The notes beneath the pieces were generated by a model. The model saw only the letters and a program-made list of their open reading frames with translations, did no database searches and was not told the DNA's origin. Both the position numbers and the translations under genes were made by a program. From Pseudomonadota bacterium (GTDB taxonomy: Bacteria; Myxococcota_A; Bradymonadia; UBA4248), in assembly GCA_009786045.1 (NCBI GenBank), contig WQTY01000003.1:1-20700 (forward strand): a DNA stretch of 20,700 nucleotides, given 5' to 3'. Each line of letters starts with the position of its first letter. Within the stretch, counting starts at the first letter, position 1. Positions 10,701 to 16,325 of the stretch are shown here, piece by piece.

Positions 10701-13082
10701 ATTGATGCCCTCAAGTCTATCTACGAGAGACGCGAGGATTGGCACAATGTCGTTCGGATCCTGAAGCAGAAGGTGGAATTCACGCGTGAGCTCGATCAGA
10801 AGGCAAAGATTAACTGCGAGCTGGGGCGCGTCTCCCTTGAGTACATCGGCGACGCCGTCAATGCCTACGCTTACTACGAAGAGGCCCTGTCCCTGCAGCC
10901 GGACTATATCGACGCTGCCTGGCCGCTGGCTGAAAAATGTCTGACCGAGAAATCCTGGGCACGGGCACTGCTTCTCTTCGAGATCGTCATCAAGGGTGTG
11001 GCCTTCCGCAGCGAGAACACAGAACTCTATGCCCTTAACTATAAGGCAGGTCTCTGCTGCCAGAGGCTTGCACAGCATGAGCGTGCGCTTGCCTTCTATC
11101 GGGCCTCGTACGAGCTGAATCAGAACTACTCTCCCACGCTGCTTGGCATGGGTCAGGAACTCCTTGAGGCACACGACTACGAGCGCGCCTACAATATGTT
11201 CCAGGTTCTGCTTGAGCGTTTCAGCTCAGAGCTCACGCCGGAACAGATCATCGACATTTATTACGATTCAGCTTTGATCAAGAAGGAGACAAACGAGCTG
11301 GCCCTGTCCCGTCAGCTTTTGGAGCGCATTCTCGAAGCCGATGGTTCACACGCAAAGTCGCTTGAACTCATCATTGAGGTGTGCGAGTCCATGGCAGACT
11401 GGGAAGCACTCGTGTACTACCTCAGCATCCACATGGAGCGCACCACAGACAAAGACCTCAAGTTCGTCGAGATCATGCGGATAGCAAAGGTCTTTGCCAA
11501 CAATATCGGTGATACACAGCGCCAGATTGAAGCCTATTACAAGGCATTGGAAATCGACCCAAGCTCGAAGGTTGTTCTCAATGAGCTCCTCGGCATCTAC
11601 CATTCGAGCGCTCAGTGGGAGAGTGCCATTGGCGTCATTGAGAGATTGTGCAGCCTTGAGACCAATGCGGACAAGATCGCAAAGTTCTATTACACCATCG
11701 CCGTGATCTACCGCGACGAGCTTGGTGATGATGACAGGGCCGTCGAGTTCTTCAATAAAACGCTCGACACCAACGTCAACGAACTGCGTGCCTTTGAAGC
11801 CATCGATCGCATCCTGACAGCTGCGCGCGACTGGCGAATGCTTGAGCGCAATTACCGCAAAATGATCAAGCGTGTCTATGACGACGAGGGCGATCACCTT
11901 AAGGATACCAAGCACCTGCTGTGGTATGGGCTGGGTGAAATCTATCGTACGCGTCTGGAGGAGTGGGACAATGCCATTTCGGCCTTCAAGAAGGCCAGCG
12001 AAGTGGCGCCGCAGGACGAGCGCCTGCACAACATCCTGGCTGAGCTCTACATGCGCATGCCGGATCGCGAACAGGATGCTATTGAGGAACTGCGCACGAT
12101 CATCGCCAATTCTGCCGGTGCCATGACACGGGATCAGGAAGTCCGAATCTATCGCAGCCTCTTCAGCCTCTACTGCAAAACAAAGCAGTACGACAAAGCA
12201 TGGTGCATCACCGAGATCTCCATCTACAAGAGCATCGCTCAGGATGACGAGATCCAGTTCCACGATCACTATGGGGACGCTGGCATGGCACTCATCGAAG
12301 GGCGCATCACCCCCAACGACAATGCCCTGCTCTGGCACCCCGGCCTGTCCCAAAGTCTCAACAACATCATCCGATTCTTTGCGACAAGCATGCGCCCGGT
12401 CTACTGCAAAAAAGAAAAGGACTACGACATTAAGAAACGCAACAACCTCCCCTATGAGCAGGATCAGGTCTTCTGGAAGATCTTCATGAATGTCGCCCAG
12501 GTGATCGGTGTCCAGTCGATCGGCATCTATCACACGCCCTTCCTGCCCACGGGCATTTGCATCGCCAACGTAGATTACGATGCATTCCTGATTGCCCAGG
12601 ACATGCTGGCGGGCCGCTCACAGCGCGAAGTCGGCTTCCTGCTGGCGCGTGCGTGCTACATGTACCTGTACTTCTACATGGCCGGTTTGCAGCTTCCGAC
12701 AGAAGCCATCAAGACGCTCATCCTGACGTCCGTGGCCTTCTTCTCCAATAAGCCAGCCGACCCCAGTACAAAGCCCATTTATGCGGCCATAACGAACATG
12801 AATCAGCTCCAGCGAACCGACTTCGGCAAGGCGCTCCAATCGCTGGTTCGGGGCGAAACCGAAGCAAACGTTTCGGCATGGCTCAAGGGCGTTGACCTGA
12901 CATGTAACCGCGTGGGCCTGTTGTTGTGCGGCGATCTGGCGACAGCCATTCGCTGCATCAAGATGGATCCGCGGCCAATATCGAAGCTCACCAATGCCGA
13001 ACGCGAAGCCGATTTGCTCAAATTCTGCATGAGCGAAGAGTACTTCGAACTGCGCGCTCGCCTCGATATGACCGTGGTATAG
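1770..13082 (+). CDS. Giant tetratricopeptide-repeat protein (~3,770 aa) with degenerate M48-like C-terminal domain
   Basis: Probable cytoplasmic scaffold; no signal peptide or membrane segment is visible. Start: ATG 1770 follows AGGAAAGG (1761-1768). A TTG at 1638 in the same frame gives a Cys/Arg-rich leader without a good ribosome site and is not favoured. Residues 1-130 are acidic and Ala/Ser/Glu-rich with a 21-residue repeat. Residues ~135-3480 hold about forty units of ~70-75 residues, each two helical hairpins, with a recurring pattern like LERLYxxxERWxDLV, then a helix pair ending AIxxYxxVLxLDP. Residues ~3490-3770 form a non-TPR domain: QREVGFLLAR (~3618) and DLTCNRVGLLLCGDL (~3709) align in spirit with the HExxH and (E/S)xxADRAGLL motifs of M48 peptidases, but the zinc ligands are missing. 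A non-TPR insertion lies near residues 947-1000. Huge TPR proteins of this design are known to me from Myxococcota; their function is not established. A strong terminator follows. Confidence 0.93.
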   Translation: MSEEIKNDGVLSSETADAAVDLAASSEEVSEVQPEDSNADAELMGADETASADADTDAAQASESAQDAVVTDDDTLNASHESAEEALTEASEASAEETLAEASAEEAVSEVSEASAEETLAEVSEEIDEARLTWQERLERLLSGGTLANNVSALRLVDFHNPGDFQLAEVWGVILAAHGELADEIFAQASRYVTSEQDVWSGVLEAHRVALENAGDDAQAAIGKTIGLIQALRASQLDEGKERLVNYESAAVLLEDLAIVATGNWRKVEQTVETRLKAQGLGDEAVLVEMAHIVADYALSAGSLDRAVEMIRRASRKATEDIGLKWRLAILSRDQKKWNAYVDVLSKELITSLSANVDKVDVYEEMIRIYRDETSQDAMVVKTYEALLAVDPENDAALESLVEIYEKLRRWPDLIKILEGKAEKSSGQRQIDFYLRIANIYLEKLSRKVDAIKYFEIVLSLDAAHEASIEQLKMLYTERRDWEKLIGVHYAELARISAVDDQIDLLKIMADIAKTKLRNNATSIDIWTQILTRDSSSAEAISALEALYEGEKRWADLASILERRIDLSEDTKEQFQLLQKLGALYSDRAGDSAGAIRAWRRVLAIDPGYTKGIDSLRKLLIETRDWEALEAYYSENGLLSELVVLFEQLSKTLKDDEDKKAVLLRAAHVYEQSLNESNKAMATLEKSLAIDASDAVVAAELVHYYEPRGMFEALAKMVEILYHSSEQGEARSGFGLRLAKIFESKLSDSASAYRWYLAVVEEDIHYLAAFDGLEKTAGVTGHAQVVVDMYRKHLDSASEVKFCRELKYRIGCLLLDYLDGASQAQAIFEELVADDPEDIRALGALERILEREGRFSELLEINERRMQLAKTPQDMAETLLSGARIHEHHLNDKQEAIRAYERVCELAPDDARPLVELHRLYAEIDAYELLARVIEKQLALLGVDGAFGETRFEAQIDEEGIAVIVYGAKLQRNDDGAVWVERTCQGLDAQEVIALWSELGDVYRDHLSEYEASVACYDNILLLDLTHEGSVSALEALLEYDVSVDVICRALSKVYAQEDKHAELQKILVRLAEVVSDRQDKISYLVCAAQINREILDDTESALDCLSQALTLNPAGEVVKQTLFELAQTADSWDRVVAILELVSRQIKGDDAQRLATQYALELSHLWENQLEDREKAIHYGRKALSHGSSDVDVLEHLQETFVRLESWEDVIAVLQAKARLSEEDEELLSLNMQIASIREAYLGQNDDAITTLLEVLDKHPDCLEAMLSLDRLYVAQARWEEAVANYERRLELVQDEAERDEIECHMASILSEHLNEVERALEIYSSVLSHDASNALAIAGLERMLEAGKDGIAEQVSDILLPLYDAADNWERRCWVDEQLLRVILEPERRRDLLHEIATLYEQRGGDHEKAYDAYARSLKEDLRSQLTIDQLFNYADVLNKWEQLVKVMEEATTDADDVAAAKAIRCMAAEIYREHLGDMDAAIKSYEEIRAIAPEDVEILDALEGLYRDKEAWQSLSEVLTAKAHLATDSETRKALLFQAATLYEEVLGDVDAAIAIHTEILTDEAGESTALDSLERLYLGQERWEDLLGVYRAKIENAEDDAARISLFYKVGVIQEEKLQDNVGAAETYQQVLSLDPEDDGALEALDRLYMAGADWTNLLDILERREARTDDEAAKVEFKFRQAECWYRNMDDVLRAVEVYRLVFELDAAHEASIASLEEIVAIGGEAAVEAVRTLAPIYQGLERWEALVKVYEVLVVNVEDIDEKIELLGNIGTIQEELLENTKASFEAWYRALSYDVSRDSSWDVVERLAGVCECFDELVAKLDELMTEISSDGTLGVIVAMHMARIYEAELNLPEKAIEVLRRVLEIDANEVAAIRSLDHLYEVLERWQDLVDILRLEIEIATTDEERLACYYRLGAVQESCLENHDEAINSYNEMLILAPGQAEAIESLVRIFDAGHGVVAIAEILEPYYRDNEAWDALVALDLQLIEHLSDSNDRYDKLLEVAEVYLSQLQSIEDALSIYGRALSERPGDDFCLAKIDELSDALQDWANNVEFYRLASEATEDAIIKQDLVLRMAQTYDIRLEDAQNAERCYLEVLKFDAEHLISLEALDRIYASQERWQDLVAVIRRELPIVDSDDQRISLNMRLGAVLFEMLSDPAAAIEVYEEILNIEPSYWDALVALEGIHQSREDWAALYDIFEKESAASNDDEQRVELWGKMAQLASEILNKPDDAVDLWYQVIGVLGDNLVALQNLEVLFIRAERWADATDVIERQVPLCTDTADCLETYRKLGRIFRDKLEDNERSLDYWRNAHSTDPSDLETLRAIEALDEVLEDKDDLAETLRKILSTGQLDLDSQLLCAVKLAGILDELGRTHETIDIWLYVMELDATYMQGLNELERLYEGEGRWEDVVTTLRSKIDILDDLEDKIALFLQIASIWEQQVGDIDQAAAAYQNILELDPERNSAFDALEALYAHHERWQDLFNAYVERAEVIGEPKRRLGFLFKASKTAEEKLSNAELAFAILQSAVHESWKDETLSNEIQRLAELTDGWAELVALYESMIDENDTSSDSFALHNHVARWYFHHLHNNEASWHHFQFVLSQSPNNLAALASMTEIYWRLGNWDELVANLLRRLDLTTVTDDRVSLFMELAKVFEEKTGDIDQAIDCYMQAYKLSPDRLDVMKELARIYEAAEQWTDLVDILEKQITVIEDLDDAIHTQYKVGEVLESQLGQYEKAVVAYSKVIEKDETHAGSLHALERLNAGLGRWNDLLKVYEYQLAAFATSQEHIDIYAKVAQVYELHLNDIDSAIASIIQITLIDPDNLMGIEQLERLYGIAERWNDLVDTLNTHIGVLPDATDHIELYRQLGEIFRDKLQDAYRAVESFQVIIDIHPADVPALYALADLYEAAEDYISAIEFLNRIIGCLSDPNEALTVHFRIGKINDAQLSDDIAAEERFKICLDIDAGYMPAIDALKSIYERREDWHNVVRILKQKVEFTRELDQKAKINCELGRVSLEYIGDAVNAYAYYEEALSLQPDYIDAAWPLAEKCLTEKSWARALLLFEIVIKGVAFRSENTELYALNYKAGLCCQRLAQHERALAFYRASYELNQNYSPTLLGMGQELLEAHDYERAYNMFQVLLERFSSELTPEQIIDIYYDSALIKKETNELALSRQLLERILEADGSHAKSLELIIEVCESMADWEALVYYLSIHMERTTDKDLKFVEIMRIAKVFANNIGDTQRQIEAYYKALEIDPSSKVVLNELLGIYHSSAQWESAIGVIERLCSLETNADKIAKFYYTIAVIYRDELGDDDRAVEFFNKTLDTNVNELRAFEAIDRILTAARDWRMLERNYRKMIKRVYDDEGDHLKDTKHLLWYGLGEIYRTRLEEWDNAISAFKKASEVAPQDERLHNILAELYMRMPDREQDAIEELRTIIANSAGAMTRDQEVRIYRSLFSLYCKTKQYDKAWCITEISIYKSIAQDDEIQFHDHYGDAGMALIEGRITPNDNALLWHPGLSQSLNNIIRFFATSMRPVYCKKEKDYDIKKRNNLPYEQDQVFWKIFMNVAQVIGVQSIGIYHTPFLPTGICIANVDYDAFLIAQDMLAGRSQREVGFLLARACYMYLYFYMAGLQLPTEAIKTLILTSVAFFSNKPADPSTKPIYAAITNMNQLQRTDFGKALQSLVRGETEANVSAWLKGVDLTCNRVGLLLCGDLATAIRCIKMDPRPISKLTNAEREADLLKFCMSEEYFELRARLDMTVV
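2040..2134 (+). repeat. 63-bp-period direct repeat in the acidic N-terminus of the TPR giant
   Basis: A stretch of about 32 bases beginning TCAGAGGCATCTGCCGAAG is identical at 2040-2071 and 2103-2134, one 21-codon period apart. It encodes SEASAEETLAE twice; related SAEE copies flank it. This is a recent in-frame duplication within a low-complexity acidic linker and a likely site of length variation between strains. Confidence 0.85.
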
Positions 13083-13087
13083 TTCAT

Positions 13088-13109
13088 GGGCAGACACGCA
13101 GGTCTGCCC
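13088..13109. repeat. Hairpin 1 of the post-TPR palindrome cluster
   Basis: GGGCAGAC (13088-13095) pairs with GTCTGCCC (13102-13109) around a 6-base loop. It starts six bases after the TPR stop codon. The right flank continues CCCTAC, the same outer arm found in the palindromes at 13209 and 15993. It is therefore probably a member of a dispersed REP-like family rather than part of the terminator proper. Confidence 0.75.
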
Positions 13110-13113
13110 CTAC

Positions 13114-13145
13114 AGCCCCATTGGCAATGCCAGTGGGGCTTTTTT
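13114..13145 (+). terminator. Strong intrinsic terminator of the giant TPR gene
   Basis: The left arm AGCCCCATTGGC (13114-13125) pairs with GCCAGTGGGGCT (13129-13140), including one T-G wobble, around the loop AAT. A run of six T (13140-13145) follows. The 12-bp stem and T run, 32 bases after the stop codon, are textbook for Rho-independent termination on the + strand. Confidence 0.92.
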
Positions 13146-13157
13146 GATGCATTGGGC

Positions 13158-13190
13158 GCCCGCTATTGCCCACACGGGCAATACGCGGGC
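13158..13190. repeat. Hairpin 3: long bulged inverted repeat
   Basis: GCCCGCTATTGCCC (13158-13171) pairs with GGGCAATACGCGGGC (13176-13190) around the loop ACAC. There are fourteen pairs and one bulged base. No T run follows on either strand, so it is better read as a palindromic repeat element than as a terminator. Confidence 0.7.
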
Positions 13191-13208
13191 GGGCGTGGCT
13201 ATCGACCT

Positions 13209-13236
13209 GTAGGGGCGGTTCGCGAACCGCCCCTAC
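13209..13236. repeat. Perfect 28-bp palindrome (GTAGGGGC-type)
   Basis: GTAGGGGCGGTTCG (13209-13222) is followed directly by its exact reverse complement (13223-13236). The ends GTAGGGGC/GCCCCTAC match the elements at 13088 (right arm) and 15993. Elements with these arms and variable inner words are, from general knowledge, scattered through many bacterial genomes as REP-like repeats. Confidence 0.85.
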
Positions 13237-13254
13237 GCCGATACGCCGCGCCTT

Positions 13255-14481
13255 TTATTTTTTGTGGGGGAGCATTGCTCCCCTCTCCCTCTCATCTCCG
13301 TCTTGCCTTGCAGCAATACGCACGCTGAACCATTGGCTGTCGATCTCAAATTGGGCTGGTGTGTTGCCGTTGTCGCGCAGGGCCTTCTGTGCGCGCTGGA
13401 TACCTTGCCCGTAGCGGTTCACATAACCGAGCGAACGCATAGCTTCGGCAATGACTGGGTTGCGATAATCGTTGCGTTCGGGAAAGTTTGCGGCAGCTTC
13501 GCCATAAAGTCCGCCAGCGTTGTCTATCTGTATGTGGTTTGCGTACCAATAAAAGCGAATGGGGGTATTGGATTGGTAGCTGCGGTGCATGACGGCATTG
13601 AGCAGCAGTTCCCGGATCGCAGTTTTGGGATAGTCGCTGACGGTTTTCTCGCGCAAGGTACTCACAAACACAGGACGTGTGCGAATGTTGACGTCAATCA
13701 GCAAGTCGAGCGTTTGCAGCAGGCTAGCCAGATCACCGTGAATTGCCTTGGTGTCAATCACTTCGCTTGTGCCGTTATCCCCGGCCAGCCGTAAAAACTG
13801 CACATAAGCACCGGGCAGAAAATGCGCCGGGCGCGGCACAAACATTAGCACGCCTGCATGGGTTGGACAGTGATGGCGAAGATCATAGAAACGCAGGCTT
13901 GCCAACTGTTGCTGCAGCGTGCGGTGGTTGGCAGCAATAACGTCTTCGGACAGTGCGCGCCTGCGATATCCAAGCAGGAAAAGTTCTTCGTTGAGATCGG
14001 AAAGCTCGGCCTCGCTGCATGGCAGAGCATCGAAGCTGCGCGCCTGCGCGACACGCCTCTCCATCAGAATTCGCTCTTCCTGTTCGCTGGCAATGGCCTT
14101 TCGTGGCCCCACACGTAACCAGACCTGCCCTTTGTAACGAACGGGCGAAAGGTCTGAAGGCTTGACTTCGACAACTGCGACCTGTCCATCCTTCAACTCG
14201 AATTTGGCTACGCTCAGAGCGGGAATGGGAAGGATATTGCCATCCGAGCGCAATGCACCGAGGTTCTGCAGAAGTTGATCCGTCACACTCAAGCCAGATG
14301 GAACACCATTGTCATCGACGCCTACAATCAAGTAGCCAGGCTGCCGATGATTGGGATAATCATTGGCAAACGCGCAAACAGCCTGAGCAAACTTGTCGGT
14401 GTGACTTGTGGATGTGGTGCGTTCAATGCGATCCGATTCGAGATCGGCAAGGAGCACTTGCAGCTGTTCCAACGTCAACAT
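13255..14481 (-). CDS. ATP-binding protein with AlbA_2 and HATPase_c_4 domains (COG2865-like)
   Basis: 408 residues. Residues ~14-135 are an AlbA_2 (Schlafen-type, nucleic-acid-binding) domain. Hallmarks are [10 protein letters not shown] near the N-terminus, [20 protein letters not shown] (~34-53) and [14 protein letters not shown] (~113-126). Residues ~285-390 are a GHKL-like HATPase_c_4 module with [14 protein letters not shown] (~289-302), IDNAGGLYG (~319-327) and [20 protein letters not shown] (~340-359). Such proteins are annotated as transcriptional regulators or ATP-binding proteins and are frequent in defence or accessory regions; the target here is unknown. The start ATG at 14481 overlaps the end of the small upstream gene by 7 bp, with AAGG about 10 bases upstream, so translational coupling is likely. 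The last ~12 residues ([12 protein letters not shown]) look recruited from a palindrome that also precedes the TAA stop. Confidence 0.88.
   Translation of the reverse strand: MLTLEQLQVLLADLESDRIERTTSTSHTDKFAQAVCAFANDYPNHRQPGYLIVGVDDNGVPSGLSVTDQLLQNLGALRSDGNILPIPALSVAKFELKDGQVAVVEVKPSDLSPVRYKGQVWLRVGPRKAIASEQEERILMERRVAQARSFDALPCSEAELSDLNEELFLLGYRRRALSEDVIAANHRTLQQQLASLRFYDLRHHCPTHAGVLMFVPRPAHFLPGAYVQFLRLAGDNGTSEVIDTKAIHGDLASLLQTLDLLIDVNIRTRPVFVSTLREKTVSDYPKTAIRELLLNAVMHRSYQSNTPIRFYWYANHIQIDNAGGLYGEAAANFPERNDYRNPVIAEAMRSLGYVNRYGQGIQRAQKALRDNGNTPAQFEIDSQWFSVRIAARQDGDERERGAMLPHKK
13267..13283. repeat. Palindrome inside the 3' end of the AlbA_2 gene
   Basis: GGGGAGC (13267-13273), ATT, GCTCCCC (13277-13283) form a 7-bp-stem hairpin. 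It encodes part of the last residues of the AlbA_2 protein (GAMLPHKK region, minus strand). An A/T-rich stretch at 13253-13264 lies beside it, but on the minus strand it reads as A-rich, so it is not a terminator for that gene. Confidence 0.65.
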
Positions 14482-14735
14482 GATGTTTGCGCCTTTTTTA
14501 GCAATTCATTCAGACCCAGATCGATGCTCGTCACCGCCCAATCTGGCTCTTGGGCAAAGGGCTGCCGCACATAGAATGAACCTTCATGTTTATCCCCATT
14601 TACCAGCACAATGGCAAGGATGAACTTATCCGCGTTTTGCATGAACGAATAGAAGCAGTATTCCTGCCATCGAACCGAATCCATCATACCAGGGAATGAT
14701 GGACCTTTTTCATTTTGGAACAGGAAACTCATCAT
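14475..14735 (-). CDS. Small hypothetical protein coupled to the AlbA_2 gene (~86 aa)
   Basis: Family not recognised. From ATG 14735 it starts [11 protein letters not shown] and contains an aromatic-rich patch ([15 protein letters not shown]), a short strand-like LAIVLVNGD, and an amphipathic C-terminal helix ([12 protein letters not shown]). No signal peptide or transmembrane segment is evident. Its TGA (14477-14475) overlaps the AlbA_2 start by 7 bp, which supports it as a genuine first gene of a two-gene unit. A TTG at 14774 would add 13 residues but has no visible ribosome site; the ATG site is also weak, so the start is uncertain. It could be a degraded or partner subunit of the AlbA_2 protein. 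Confidence 0.55.
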   Translation of the reverse strand: MMSFLFQNEKGPSFPGMMDSVRWQEYCFYSFMQNADKFILAIVLVNGDKHEGSFYVRQPFAQEPDWAVTSIDLGLNELLKKAQTSC

Positions 14736-14862
14736 CAATCTGCCAGTGCGCAACCAGTATGGCCTGCTCGACAATCATTTAACGTTTAAGCTCATAGGCG
14801 CATGTGATACATTCGTGCCACTGAGCTTAGCGGACAACCCCCTTTCGCATCTGGAGGTGAAC

Positions 14863-15996
14863 ATGCGTTTTTGCCATGTGATCAGCGTATTCGTGGGATT
14901 GATGATTGCCATCGTTGGCTGTGAAAAAAATTCCAAGTACTGCGATAAAGACAGGATTGATTGCGATGGGCGATGTATTGGCTCGGATGAGGTGTGCCTT
15001 TGCGGTGATGCCGTGTGCATGGGGGGGCAGATTTGCGACGCCGGCAAGTGCAAGTGCATGCCTGGAATGGTAAACTGTGGCGGAGAGTGCATCAACCCGC
15101 TGACGAGTCAGATGAACTGTGGTGCGAAGGGAACATGCTCGGAAAACACGCCTGCGAACGACCATTGGCGGGGTGCGAATTGCGTTGAGAAGGCAACTTG
15201 TGTACGGGGCGTATGTCAGTGTCCTGATGGAGAGTTTCCCTGCGGCCGCTCATGCGTTAACCCGCTGACAAGTGTGAATCACTGCGGCGCAAGATTTGGC
15301 GGCACCTGCAGTGACGGCATCGAAACCAGCGCCAATTATCGGGGCATAAACTGCCGCAACGGCGCTTGCGTCGATGGCGAGTGCCAATGTCCGGGCGGAT
15401 ACATCCTGTGCGATGCCGGGTGTGTCGACGCGCAGACAAACAACGGGAATTGCAGACGAGGGGCGCGCACCGATCATTTAACGGATCATGCCGGTTATCG
15501 CAGAAGCCACATGGATCGCAAACGCCTTATCCGAAACCTGGCTTCAACCACGCTCAGCCTGGCAACAGATATCGGATACGAGGTTCTTCAGCCCACAGAC
15601 GAACCATACGACAATCTGCGCCATGATCAGGATGCAAGGGATCAGGCCTGGCGAAACCTGGCATGGGCAGCACTCAGCCTGGCCGCAGACATCGGGCAAG
15701 AAGTCATAGACTCCACATACTCGCCAGCAGAAATACTCACTTTGCAGCAGGACAGCGTGCATCCTTGCGGCAATGCCGTGTGCATGGGCGGCCAGATCTG
15801 CGACGACGGCAAATGCAGGTGTCCAACAGGCATGGTCAATTGCAGCGGCGTATGCATCGATCCACTGACGAGTCAGACATTTTGCGGTGCAAAAGGCACC
15901 TGCACAGGAAGCATCGCTGCAAACGATGACTGGCAGGGAAATCACTGTGCTGAGGGAACAGCCTGTGTTTGGGGAACGTGCAGGCTACAGCTGTAG
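14863..15996 (+). CDS. Cysteine-module lipoprotein (Myxococcota-type, Stig1-like repeats)
   Basis: Predicted surface or periplasmic lipoprotein of 377 residues. ATG 14863 follows GGAGGTGA (14853-14860). The signal peptide MRFCHVISVFVGLMIAIVGC ends in a lipobox (IVG|C). The mature part has cysteine modules of ~50-65 residues with the pattern CGxxVCMGGQICDxGKCxC, NCxGxCIxPLTSQxxCGAKG and xGxCxCP, at residues ~45-215 (three modules, the third incomplete after NNGNC) and ~300-377 (one). Between them, about 85 residues contain no Cys and carry two copies of a 40-residue helical repeat (RNLAxxxLSLAxDIGxEV). Cys modules of this kind are abundant in Myxococcota and Bradymonadales lipoproteins; their ligand is unknown. 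The gene diverges from the small minus-strand gene across ~127 bp. The stop TAG (15994-15996) lies inside a palindromic repeat, so the native C-terminus may have been replaced. Confidence 0.85.
   Translation: MRFCHVISVFVGLMIAIVGCEKNSKYCDKDRIDCDGRCIGSDEVCLCGDAVCMGGQICDAGKCKCMPGMVNCGGECINPLTSQMNCGAKGTCSENTPANDHWRGANCVEKATCVRGVCQCPDGEFPCGRSCVNPLTSVNHCGARFGGTCSDGIETSANYRGINCRNGACVDGECQCPGGYILCDAGCVDAQTNNGNCRRGARTDHLTDHAGYRRSHMDRKRLIRNLASTTLSLATDIGYEVLQPTDEPYDNLRHDQDARDQAWRNLAWAALSLAADIGQEVIDSTYSPAEILTLQQDSVHPCGNAVCMGGQICDDGKCRCPTGMVNCSGVCIDPLTSQTFCGAKGTCTGSIAANDDWQGNHCAEGTACVWGTCRLQL
15532..15716 (+). repeat. 120-bp-period internal duplication in the lipoprotein gene
   Basis: Segments starting CGAAACCTGGC at 15532 and 15652 are exactly 120 bp apart. 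They encode RNLASTTLSLATDIGYEV and RNLAWAALSLAADIGQEV. The copies have diverged at DNA level, so this is an older in-frame duplication of a cysteine-free helical segment placed between cysteine modules. Confidence 0.7.
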
Positions 15997-16020
15997 GGGC
16001 GAATAATGATTCGCCCCTGC
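15993..16020. repeat. GTAGGGGC-type palindrome that supplies the lipoprotein stop codon
   Basis: GTAGGGGCGAAT (15993-16004) pairs with ATTCGCCCCTGC (16009-16020) around AATG, with one G-T pair. The outer arms match the perfect palindrome at 13209. The TAG within GTAGGGG is the lipoprotein stop. The element sits between convergent genes, but no T run follows on either strand. Confidence 0.75.
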
Positions 16021-16046
16021 TCAAGGCCATTCACCCCTGCATGCGT

Positions 16047-16325
16047 TCATTCGCCAGCCTCAAATTCCACACGTTTAAATTTCAATACCTTGCAGTTCTC
16101 CTTCACGGCGCGCTGAAGGCCATCATCGAACCCAGCCGGCGATTCCGCCTGAATTTCGATGGCGATCTTTACCTTTACGCCAGAGTGTGCGGTGAACTGC
16201 TGCACAACCTCGTCCACCAAATCTGTAAACTGTCGCTTGGCCTGAAATGGGTCAAGGTCGATGGTGGCGTAAAAGTGCTTCTTGAGGCTCAGTATGTTGT
16301 CACTGGCTGGCTTACCTGAATTCAT
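16047..16325 (-). pseudogene. C-terminal segment of the DUF499 ATPase in a shifted frame (92 codons)
   Basis: The translation (KKHFYATIDLDPFQAKRQF... VKIAIEIQAE... AVKENCKVLKFKRVEFE) matches what I know of the conserved C-terminal end of DUF499 proteins: FYGxVxLDPxR, then xVxITLEIxAExPxG, then TVxENxxxLKF. Its ATG overlaps the TGA of the larger DUF499 frame as ATGA (16325-16322). Read upstream of the ATG, this frame stays open and protein-like ([16 protein letters not shown]) back to a stop at 16385-16383. The larger frame over the same bases gives Arg/Pro-rich junk. I therefore read it as the detached tail of one gene broken by a single-base loss. A natural, translationally coupled split gene or a sequencing error remains possible. 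Confidence 0.75.

Noticed and set aside
7137..12533. Four long minus-strand open frames (370-404 codons) opposite the TPR giant (7137-8351, 8832-9944, 10014-11174, 11346-12533)
   Set aside because: They arise because the TPR gene rarely uses codons whose complements are stops. The translations have no recognisable motif, and the + strand protein is clearly coding throughout.
14736..14774. TTG 14774 as start of the small minus-strand gene
   Set aside because: No ribosome site is visible and the added residues are not distinctive; ATG 14735 is preferred, though weakly.
14746..14862. Upstream extension of the lipoprotein frame to 14746
   Set aside because: It would bury the signal peptide and lipobox. 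ATG 14863 has GGAGGTGA at the right distance and starts a classical signal sequence.
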